From Hymenobacter monticola (GTDB taxonomy: Bacteria > Bacteroidota > Bacteroidia > Cytophagales > Hymenobacteraceae), in contig NZ_CP094534.1 of the NCBI RefSeq assembly GCF_022811645.1, positions 1,364,001 through 1,428,000 on the forward strand: a stretch of 64,000 nucleotides of DNA, read 5' to 3'. The position numbers and the translations under genes are program-made. Positions within the stretch are counted from its first letter, which is position 1. Every line of letters begins with the position of its first letter. A model generated the notes under the pieces. It did not search any database, was not told where the DNA came from, and saw only the letters and a list, made by a program, of their open reading frames with translations. Shown piece by piece: positions 25,544-32,921 of this stretch.

Positions 25544-25585
25544 AACTCCTACCCGCTTACCCCCACACCCTCCTACCCCATAAAA
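25544..25585 (-). repeat. Right arm of inverted repeat enclosing four-helix-bundle gene
   Basis: C-rich on the plus strand (steps CTCCTACCC, CTTACCCCCACACC, CTCCTACCCC). It ends one base before the emrB start codon. It differs at only a few positions from the arm before usp (23392-23431), so usp and emrB share almost the same 40-base leader. Confidence 0.75.
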
Positions 25586-25586
25586 C

Positions 25587-27155
25587 ATGGAAACCGGATT
25601 TACCAAGTGGATTATCGTTGTGACGGTGGTCCTCTGCTGCTTGCTGGAGCTTATTGACACCAGCATCGTGAACGTGGCCCTGACCCAGATGATGGGCAAC
25701 CTCTCGGCCACGCAGCAGGAAGTAACTTGGGTGATTGCCTCCTACGGCATCGCCAACGTGATTGTGATTCCGATGACCGGCTTCCTGGCCGAGCAGTTCG
25801 GGCGTCGCAACTACTATTTTGTGTCGGTGGTCATCTTCACGCTGGCCTCCATGGCCTGCGGCCAGAGCACCAACATCTGGGAGTTGGTGGCGTTTCGCTT
25901 CATCCAGGGCATCGGCGGGGGCGCGCTCATGGCCACCTCGCAGGCCATTCTCATCGATACCTTTCCGCCCAAGCAGCTGCCGCTGGGCCAGGCCCTGTTT
26001 GGCATGGGCGTGATTATCGGGCCTACCATCGGCCCCACGCTGGGCGGCTACATTGTGGACAACTACGACTGGCCCTGGATTTTCTACGTGAACGTGCCCG
26101 TAGGCATTCTGGCGGCCATCTTCACCATGCTGTTCATTCGCGACCCCGAGCGCATCAAAAACGCTATTCCGCGGCCGCTGCGCGAGATTGACTGGGCCGG
26201 CATTGGCCTACTAATTCTGGGCGTGGGCTCGCTGCAGCTGGTGCTGGAGCAGGGCGAAACCGAAGACTGGTTCGAAAGCTCCTACATCAACACGTTTGCC
26301 TTTCTGGCTGCCGTGGGTATCATCGGCTTCATCTGGCGCGAGCTCACGGCCAAGGCGCCTATCGTGGATTTGCGGGTGCTGGGCAAGAGCCGCAACCTGG
26401 CCGTGGGCGCGGTGCTCTCGTTCGTGCTGGGCTTCGGCATGTTTGCCTCGGTGTTCATCTTCCCCATTTTCACCCAGCGCATTCTTGGCTTCACGGCTGC
26501 CCAAACGGGCTACATCCTGCTGCCCGGCGCCCTGGCCTCGGGCATGATGATGCCGGTGATTGGGCGCATGCTGCAAGCCGGCGTGCCGCAGAAGTTCATG
26601 ATTCCGGTGGGCTTCGGCATCTTCTTCATCTTCACGTTCTGGATGGGCCAGATTATCTCGCCCACCGCCGGCGAAGACGACTTCTTCTGGCCCCTGATGG
26701 TGCGCGGCCTGGGCATGGGCCTCATCTTCCTGCCCATCACCACCATGAGCCTGGCGGGCCTGAAGGGCAAAGACGCCGGCCAGGCCGCCGGCCTCACCGG
26801 CATGATTCGCCAGCTCGGCGGCTCGTTTGGCGTGGCCATTGTGGGCACCTATCTGGAGCGTAGCATCGCCCAGAACCGCATCAGCCCGCTGGCCCACATC
26901 TCGCTCTACGACACCAACACCGTGCAGCGCATTCAGGCCTTCACCCAGAACTTCCTAGCCCACGGCTTCCCCCTGGAGCAAGCCCAGAAGCAAGCCTACA
27001 TGGCCCTCGAAGGCATTCTGATGAAGCAGGTATCCATCATCACCTACACGCAGGTGTTCACGATGATTGGCTTGTTCTTCGTGGTGTGCCTGCCGCTGGT
27101 GCTGCTGATTAAGCGCGTGAAAATCACCGGCAAAATCAGCATGGACGCGCACTGA
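25587..27155 (+). CDS. DHA2 family (EmrB-like, 14-TM) MFS drug efflux transporter
   Basis: The 522-residue permease has 14 predicted membrane helices as in the DHA2 family. Landmarks are LIDTSIVNVALTQMMGNLSA in helix 1 (the family's D-x-T-I-V-N-V-A motif), GFLAEQFGRRNYYF (motif A) and FGMGVIIGPTIGPTLGGYIV (motif C, specific for antiporters). It should export hydrophobic toxic compounds with proton antiport, working with the EmrA-like adaptor and the TolC-like channel encoded upstream. A rho-independent terminator follows, so it closes the operon. Confidence 0.94.
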   Translation: METGFTKWIIVVTVVLCCLLELIDTSIVNVALTQMMGNLSATQQEVTWVIASYGIANVIVIPMTGFLAEQFGRRNYYFVSVVIFTLASMACGQSTNIWELVAFRFIQGIGGGALMATSQAILIDTFPPKQLPLGQALFGMGVIIGPTIGPTLGGYIVDNYDWPWIFYVNVPVGILAAIFTMLFIRDPERIKNAIPRPLREIDWAGIGLLILGVGSLQLVLEQGETEDWFESSYINTFAFLAAVGIIGFIWRELTAKAPIVDLRVLGKSRNLAVGAVLSFVLGFGMFASVFIFPIFTQRILGFTAAQTGYILLPGALASGMMMPVIGRMLQAGVPQKFMIPVGFGIFFIFTFWMGQIISPTAGEDDFFWPLMVRGLGMGLIFLPITTMSLAGLKGKDAGQAAGLTGMIRQLGGSFGVAIVGTYLERSIAQNRISPLAHISLYDTNTVQRIQAFTQNFLAHGFPLEQAQKQAYMALEGILMKQVSIITYTQVFTMIGLFFVVCLPLVLLIKRVKITGKISMDAH

Positions 27156-27180
27156 TGCGGCCCGCCAACTCAGGTATTGG

Positions 27181-27215
27181 AAAAGCCCCGACTCGGCGAG
27201 AGTCGGGGCTTTTTT
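27181..27215 (+). terminator. Rho-independent terminator of the efflux operon
   Basis: Arms AAAAGCCCCGACTC (27181-27194) and GAGTCGGGGCTTTT (27200-27213) with a 5-base loop, followed by more T. It lies 25 bases after the emrB stop codon. Confidence 0.92.
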
Positions 27216-27263
27216 GTGTGGCGAAGTGTTTATTTGTGACCTCCTACCCTTCTGACTTCTTGC

Positions 27264-29549
27264 ATGCTAAAACCATTTACCGCCCTTCTGGCGTTTGACC
27301 TGCTGGCGGGCGTGGCCCGGGCCCAAACGCCTGCTACCGCCGACCCCGCGCAGTGGGTAAATCCGCTGGTGGGCACCGATTCCAAGCCCGACCTCTCGAA
27401 CGGCAACACCTACCCGGCTATTGCCCTGCCCTGGGGCATGAACTTCTGGATGCCGCAAACCGGCAAGATGGGCGACGGCTGGGCCTACCAGTACTCGGCC
27501 GACAAGCTGCGCGGCTTCAAGCAGACGCACCAGCCCTCGCCGTGGATGAACGACTACGGACAGTTTGCCCTCATGCCCATCACCGGTCGGCGGGTGTTTG
27601 ATGAGGACGCCCGCGCCAGCTGGTTTTCGCACAAAGCCGAGGTGGCCGAGCCCAATTACTACCGCGTGTACCTCGCCGACCACGACGTGACCGCTGAAAT
27701 AGCGCCCACCGAGCGCGCCGCCCGCTTTCGCTTCACCTTCCCCAAGTCTGATAGTGCCTATGTAGTGATTGACGCCCTGGACCGCGGCTCCTACGTGAAA
27801 GTGCTGCCCGGGCAGCGCCGCGTCATCGGCTATACCACGCGCAACAGCGGCGGCGTGCCCAAAAATTTTAAGAACTACTTCATCCTGGAGTTCGACCACG
27901 ACTTCACCAGCACCGCCCTTTATCAGGACAAAGCCCTGGCGCCCGGCGTGCTGGAAGTAACGGCCAAGCACGCCGGGGCCGTGGTGGGCTTCAAAACCCG
28001 AAAAGGAGAAAAGGTGAACGCGCGGGTGGCCTCGTCCTTCATCAGCCCGGAGCAGGCCGAGCTGAACCTGCGGGAAATTGGCGAGCAGGACTTCGACGCC
28101 GTGCGCCAACAGGGCCGCGCCGCCTGGAACAAGGCCCTGGGCCGCATCGACATCGAAGGCGGTACGGAGGCGCAGCGGCACACGTTTTATTCCTGCCTGT
28201 ACCGCTCGCTGCTGTTTCCGCGCAAGCTGTATGAAAAAGATGCCAACGGCAACGTGATGCACTACAGCCCTTTCAATGGGCAGGTGCTGCCGGGCTACAT
28301 GTACACCGACACGGGCTTTTGGGACACGTTTCGGGCGCTGTTTCCCTTCCTGAATCTGCTGTACCCCGACGTGAACGCCGAGATTCAGCAGGGCCTGGCC
28401 AACGACTACAAGGAAAGCGGCTGGCTGCCGGAGTGGGGCAGCCCGGGCCTGCGCAACGTGATGGTGGGCAACAACTCGGCCTCGGTGGTGGCCGATGCCT
28501 ACCTCAAGGGCATCCGCGGGCAGGACATGAACGTGCTCTACGAAGCCCTCACGCACGGCGCCAACAACGCCGGGCCACTCGATGCCGTGGGCCGCAAGGG
28601 CGTTGAATACTACAACAAGCTCGGCTACGTGCCCTACGATGTCAAAATCAACGAAAACGCGGCCCGCACCCTGGAATACGCCTACGACGACTTCACCATC
28701 TACCAGCTGGCCAAAGCGCTGAACAAGCCTAAAAAGGAAATCGACCTTTACGCCCGGCGCAGCCAGAACTACCGCAAGCTCTTCGACAAGGAAACCGGCC
28801 TGATGCGCGGTCGCAACCAGGACGGTACCTTTCAGAAGCCCTTCAACCCTTTCAAGTGGGGCGACGCTTTCACCGAGGGCAATAGCTGGCACTACACCTG
28901 GTCGGTATTTCACGACGTGCAGGGGCTCATTGACCTGATGGGCGGCCGGCAGCAGTTCGTGGCCAAGCTCGACACGGTGTTCACGCTGCCGCCGGTGTTC
29001 GACGAATCGTACTACGGCGAGGTCATCCACGAAATCCGGGAGATGCAGATTGCCAACATGGGCAACTACGCCCACGGCAACCAGCCCATTCAGCACATGG
29101 TGTACCTCTATAACTACGCCGGCCAGCCCTAGAAAGCGCAGTACTGGGTGCGCGAAACCCTCAACCGCCTCTACCTGCCCACTGCCGACGGCTACTGCGG
29201 CGACGAAGACAACGGCCAGACTTCGGCCTGGTACGTCTTCTCGGCCCTGGGCTTCTATCCGGTCTGCCCCGGCACCGACCAGTACGTGTTGGGCGCCCCG
29301 CTCTTCCCCAAAGCCACCCTGCACCTGCCCTCTGGCAAAGACATTGTGCTGAACGCGCCCAACAATTCGGCCGCTAACCGCTACGTGAATGCATTGACGG
29401 TCAACGGCCAGGCTTATGATAAGAACTGGCTCAGCCATTCGGAACTGCTGCAGGGCGCTACGTTGAATTTCGACATGAGCGCCGCGCCGAACAAGAATCG
29501 GGGCACGCAACCGGCCGCGGCGCCGTACTCGTTTTCGAAGGCGAAGTGA
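27264..29549 (+). pseudogene. GH92 family alpha-mannosidase, interrupted by an in-frame TAG
   Basis: The frame encodes a signal peptide (MLKPFTALLAFDLLAGVARAQ) and a full GH92 protein of about 761 codons, but a TAG at 29130-29132 splits it after residue 622. Upstream parts include NPLVGTDSKPDLSNGNTYPA, TDTGFWDTFRALFPFLNLLY and GNQPIQHMVYLYNYAGQP. The same frame continues without shift through KAQYWVRETLNRLY and the conserved GDEDNGQTSAWYVFSALGFY, which holds the Asp residues acting as base in GH92 enzymes, to a stop at 29547-29549. Related proteins have Trp after YNYAGQP, so TGG changed to TAG is the simplest explanation. GH92 enzymes remove alpha-mannose from glycans with calcium. The truncated product would lack the catalytic base and should be inactive. 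A sequencing error is also possible. Confidence 0.88.
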
Positions 29550-29556
29550 GGCGACT

Positions 29557-29720
29557 GTCATTGCGAGCGGAGCGCAGCAATCCGTCCTCTCTTTGCGACC
29601 AGCTTTGATTTGTGACAAAGAACAACAAAAAGCCCCGGCACTGCGCAGTGCCGGGGCTTTCTGGTAAAAGAGCGTGTCTGGTCCTTGCAGGACGGATTGC
29701 TTCGTTACACTCGCAATGAC
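29557..29720. repeat. Inverted 32-base repeat pair of the GTCATTGCGAGC type
   Basis: The left copy (29557-29588) and the inverted right copy (29689-29720) agree at 28 of 32 positions, with identical ends GTCATTGCGAG and AGCAATCCGTCCT (differing only inside). This sequence type is a widespread dispersed repeat in bacterial genomes. A terminator hairpin sits between the copies. Confidence 0.75.
29627..29660. terminator. Bidirectional terminator between GH92 and the orphan lipoprotein gene
   Basis: A fully self-complementary stem: AAAGCCCCGGCACTGC (29629-29644) directly followed by its reverse complement (29645-29660), preceded by A-rich sequence. It lies between two convergent genes. Confidence 0.85.
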
Positions 29721-29740
29721 AAGTGCGGTGTGCCTGAAAC

Positions 29741-30775
29741 CTACTGATACTGAATGTACAGCGGCTTGGGCGTGAGCTGCGTCAGCACTTCTTCCGGCGT
29801 CATGATGTGGTGGGGCTTGGGGCGGGCGTCGTACTCGTAGAACAGCTTGAAGCCGGTGTACTGCACGGGCTCCACCTGGATGTAGTCGTGGTAGGAATCC
29901 TTTTTCAGGGTGGGCTCGCCGTGGCCGTCCATGTGCATCACCACCTGCACGCGCGGGTCGAGCTTGATGTTTTTGTAGTTGGTGAGCATTTTGCGGGTGA
30001 AGCGGTGCACCGTCAGCACCTTGGGCGGGAGCTTGTTTTCGCTCACGAGGCGGGCCAGGTAGTTGATGGTCCAGTTCACATCCTTGGCGTCGAGGGTGCC
30101 GATTTTCTGGTTGGGGCGCACGCCGGGCATGGTGGCCAGCGAAAACTCGGGGTCGATACCGAGGTGAATGTCGGGCTGCTTGAGGTAGGGCTCCAGCTTG
30201 GGCACTTCCACTTGCAGGGTGCTGTGGCCGGGCTGCACGTCCAGAAACAGAATGCACTTGTGCTCGCGGGCCCAGCTGATGACTTCCTCAATGGTGGCTT
30301 TCGAGTTCATCAGGCGCCACTTGCCGTCTTTGCCGGGCGAGCCCTGGGCCGTAATGGTGACGTTGTGCAAGGCGGCCTGCACCGGAATGCTGGGGTCGGC
30401 AGCCTGCCACTCCTTCAGCACGCCCGCGAACTTGCGGAACATCTGGTCCTTGGGCTCGCGGCCCAGAATGCCCATGCCCTTCGAGCGGATATTGCCATAG
30501 AAGGCGATGATGCGGTGGCCCGGCAGGATGGCACCCGGCAGCTGCCCGGTTTTCTTGGCGATGCTGTCGGCCTTGAGCGAGTCGCGCCGCATGGCCATCG
30601 CCTTTATTTTGATGGTGTCGACGGGAGCGGGCTTATTGGCTACGCTGTCGTTGGCGGCGGCACCGCCGTTTTCGCCCTCGTTGGGGCTGGTTTTGCAGGC
30701 GGGCAGGCTGGCGGCAGCCAGCAAGCCAAAGGTGGCGGCCACGAGCGCGGCACGCGGCGTTAGGGAAAACAGCAC
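29741..30775 (-). CDS. Lipoprotein of unknown function, possible TIM-barrel hydrolase
   Basis: I do not recognise a named family. The 344-residue protein has a lipoprotein signal with lipobox LPAC (Cys 27) and an Asp/Lys-rich linker to about residue 80. The rest alternates strands and helices: HRIIAFYGNIRSKGMGILG, KCILFLDVQPGHSTLQVEVP, DIHLGIDPEFSLATMPG, PPKVLTVHRFTRKML and RVQVVMHMDGHGEP. Acidic and histidine residues at the ends of the predicted strands resemble an (alpha/beta)8 barrel hydrolase, perhaps acting on a surface polymer; this is inference only. It is transcribed alone, between two terminators. Confidence 0.7.
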   Translation of the reverse strand: MLFSLTPRAALVAATFGLLAAASLPACKTSPNEGENGGAAANDSVANKPAPVDTIKIKAMAMRRDSLKADSIAKKTGQLPGAILPGHRIIAFYGNIRSKGMGILGREPKDQMFRKFAGVLKEWQAADPSIPVQAALHNVTITAQGSPGKDGKWRLMNSKATIEEVISWAREHKCILFLDVQPGHSTLQVEVPKLEPYLKQPDIHLGIDPEFSLATMPGVRPNQKIGTLDAKDVNWTINYLARLVSENKLPPKVLTVHRFTRKMLTNYKNIKLDPRVQVVMHMDGHGEPTLKKDSYHDYIQVEPVQYTGFKLFYEYDARPKPHHIMTPEEVLTQLTPKPLYIQYQ

Positions 30776-30853
30776 TGAATAAAAACGGATTAGAAGGTCA
30801 ATACAGCGTGCAAGTTAGCCCATTTTGTCGGGTTGGCGGCGGGCCCAACGCAG

Positions 30854-30881
30854 AAAGGCCCCGGCGCGGGCCGGAGCTTTT
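30854..30881 (-). terminator. Terminator of the BlaI/M56 operon
   Basis: A stem with GCCGG/CCGGC core and a 4-base loop, bounded by AAA and TTT, with one mismatch and one G-T pair. On the minus strand it follows the M56 peptidase stop codon by about 60 bases. Confidence 0.6.
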
Positions 30882-30939
30882 CGGGCGGTTTCTCTGGGAT
30901 TGATGGTTTTACTGCCAATTGCAGGGCAAAGCACCAGCC

Positions 30940-32376
30940 TTAGCAACCGGCGACAGGGGCTGGCGCGGACCAGCTGTACCAGTCGAAAGGCCGGCTGCTG
31001 AAAATTGCCGCACTGGATTTTTGAGCAAATGTTACCGGTACCGTGAAGCTGACAGCCACCGGCTTGCCGTCCTGGGTTCCGGGCTTGAAGCGGGGCAGCT
31101 GACCGATGGCCGCCAGCACCGCGGCATCGTATTCAGCACCCAGGCTTTTGACGATGGTCGGGTTGAACACTTCGCCGCTGCTGTTCACGGTGAAGGACAC
31201 GAACACCCGGCCTTCCTTGCGGTTGGCGGCTGGCACCTGCGGATAGGCAATGTGGCTTTGGATGTAGGCCACGATGCCGGCGTTGCCGCCGCCGGTGGGC
31301 AGCTCGGGCATGCGCTCCACGTAGGTGTACACTTTTTCGAGCGCGGGCGGGGGCGGCGGGGGCACGTCTTGGCCATCGGCGGGCGCCACGGTGGGGGGCG
31401 GCGGAGGGGGCGGCACCATGGCATCTTGTGCGGCTTTCGAAACGCCCGGCTCGGCGGGCGCACTGGCTTTTTCGCAGGCGACAGTGAACAGCAGGGCGCC
31501 GAGCAATGGCAGCACCAGCCACTGCTTCCAGCGGCGAATGGGGGAGGTTTTCTGAATCATGGCAATGCGACGGAGGGTTTGGGAATGGGAAAATGTGTGC
31601 GCAAGCGGGACGGAGAAACCGAGGCGGCTGGCCACTTGCCGGGCCAACAGGTGCGTGTAGGAAATAGCAGGGGCAAAGGCCGGTGCCTGGGCCGCGGCGT
31701 GGCGCAGCGCCTCCTCATCGGCCAGGTACTCGTGGGTGAGGGCCAGGGCCCGGCCGCACAGGTGCACGAAGGGGTTGAACCACAGCCCGGCGCGCAGCAG
31801 CTCGAGCAGCAGGCGGTCGTAGGTGTGGCCCTGCCGCACGTGGGCTAGCTCGTGGCGCAGCACCTGGCCGGCTTCGGCCGAACTCAGGGGCAGGGTATCG
31901 TCCCAGAAAATGAGACGGCCGAACGAGCTGGTGGGCACCTGGCCGTGGGTAGGCACCAGGGTGTAGCCAGTGTGCTTTTCGCGGGCCAGGCGGCGCGTGC
32001 TGCGCCACAATTGCCCCAGCTCCAAGACCAGCCGGACGAGCATGAAACCGACGCCAGCTAAATAGATAAGCAGCAGCACCTGAGGCCAGCCCGCCACCGC
32101 GGCCGAGGCGCTTTCGGCCCCGCCCGGCTGCACGGCCACCGGGGGCAGCAGCACGGCCGCCACGCCGGCCAGCGGCGCCGGACCGGCGCCCCAGCCAGCC
32201 GGCCAGGCCAGCGGCAACAGCGGCAGGCCCGCCGCCAGCAGCGGCCCCAGCACTAAGTACCAGCGGTTGTAGGCAAAGCTGCGCTCCTGGCCCAGGGCCA
32301 AGCGGTAGCAAAGCCACCACGCGCCCAGCAACACCGTGCTGAGCAGCATCCAGTTAGGCAGGCTGATTGGGTTCAT
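30940..32376 (-). CDS. BlaR1-like M56 family membrane metallopeptidase with TonB C-terminal domain
   Basis: The 478-residue protein has N-terminal membrane helices (LPNWMLLSTVLLGAWWLCYR; LVLGPLLAAGLPLLPLAW; AGWPQVLLLIYLAGVGFMLV) and a cytoplasmic zinc-protease segment with LRHELAHVRQGHTYDRLLLE, the HExxH motif of M56 peptidases (near residue 175). A further helix (KQWLVLPLLGALLFTVAC, about 280-297) leads to a Pro-rich periplasmic part and a TonB C-terminal domain (EGRVFVSFTVNSSGEV). The beta-lactam-sensing penicillin-binding domain of true BlaR1 is absent and replaced by the TonB domain. By analogy it would cleave the BlaI-type repressor encoded just upstream, with which it overlaps by 23 bases. 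The start at 32376 gives the first helix; upstream codons belong to the repressor gene. Confidence 0.87.
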   Translation of the reverse strand: MNPISLPNWMLLSTVLLGAWWLCYRLALGQERSFAYNRWYLVLGPLLAAGLPLLPLAWPAGWGAGPAPLAGVAAVLLPPVAVQPGGAESASAAVAGWPQVLLLIYLAGVGFMLVRLVLELGQLWRSTRRLAREKHTGYTLVPTHGQVPTSSFGRLIFWDDTLPLSSAEAGQVLRHELAHVRQGHTYDRLLLELLRAGLWFNPFVHLCGRALALTHEYLADEEALRHAAAQAPAFAPAISYTHLLARQVASRLGFSVPLAHTFSHSQTLRRIAMIQKTSPIRRWKQWLVLPLLGALLFTVACEKASAPAEPGVSKAAQDAMVPPPPPPPTVAPADGQDVPPPPPPALEKVYTYVERMPELPTGGGNAGIVAYIQSHIAYPQVPAANRKEGRVFVSFTVNSSGEVFNPTIVKSLGAEYDAAVLAAIGQLPRFKPGTQDGKPVAVSFTVPVTFAQKSSAAIFSSRPFDWYSWSAPAPVAGC

Positions 32377-32761
32377 CGTCGGCGGGGTTTTGGGGTTGGG
32401 AAGCGTGGCGGAGAAGCTCATCGAGCTGGGCGGCGTCGAGGTTTTCTTCTTTGGCAAAAAAGGAAACCAGCCGGCTGAAGGAGTTGCCGAAGTGCCCGCC
32501 CAGCAGCTTGCGCAGCGAGAAGCGGCGGTAGTCGTCTTGCTGCACCAGCACGTGGTAGCGGTGCGTGCGCCCGAAGGCCTCGTGCCCCACGAAGCCCTTG
32601 GTTTCGAGGATGCGGATGATGGTGGACACGGTGTTGTAGGCCGGCTGCGGGGCGGGAAGCTCGGCCAGCACGTCCTTCACGAAGGAGGGCCCCAGACGCC
32701 AGAGCACTTGCATCACTTGTTCTTCGGCGCGGGTGAGTTCGGGGAAAGCGGATGGGTCCAT
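32354..32761 (-). CDS. BlaI/MecI/CopY family transcriptional repressor
   Basis: The 135-residue winged-helix repressor opens with FPELTRAEEQVMQVLWRLGP, then PAYNTVSTIIRILETKGFVG (recognition helix) and RTHRYHVLVQQDDYRR (wing), followed by a helical dimerisation tail. These are the standard BlaI/MecI features. Such repressors bind dyads and are inactivated by cleavage by the paired M56 protease. The M56 gene overlaps its 3' end. A 38-base palindrome lies upstream (32795-32832) and is the probable self-operator. A trehalase gene is divergent from it. Confidence 0.93.
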   Translation of the reverse strand: MDPSAFPELTRAEEQVMQVLWRLGPSFVKDVLAELPAPQPAYNTVSTIIRILETKGFVGHEAFGRTHRYHVLVQQDDYRRFSLRKLLGGHFGNSFSRLVSFFAKEENLDAAQLDELLRHASQPQNPADDEPNQPA

Positions 32762-32794
32762 GCGGGGCAGTGTTATTTAACAGGGGTAAACGTA

Positions 32795-32832
32795 CAACTA
32801 ATTTTTTAGTTTAAAAACTATTTTATTAGTTG
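32795..32832. promoter_or_regulatory. 38-base palindromic operator candidate for the BlaI-type repressor
   Basis: Outer arms CAACTAAT (32795-32802) and ATTAGTTG (32825-32832), and inner arms TAGTTT (32807-32812) and AAACTA (32815-32820), share one centre at 32813/32814. It lies between the divergent blaI-like and trehalase genes, 34 bases from the repressor start and about 90 from the trehalase start. Confidence 0.65.
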
Positions 32833-32921
32833 AATGCCTTTCGCAGGTGCGAAATGTGCGGCCGTGCGTAAGGGTTAAGGAAAGTAAATCTGCGCTCCGC
32901 GCTTGGCCAACCCTTATTGCC

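Noticed and set aside
23324..25585. Repeated G/C-rich units considered as a CRISPR array
   Set aside because: There are only four arms in inverted pairs, with no regularly spaced unique spacers and no cas genes.
27267..30257. 996-codon minus-strand frame across the GH92 gene
   Set aside because: It runs through a terminator and dispersed repeats and shows shadow-frame composition; GH92 on the plus strand is certain.
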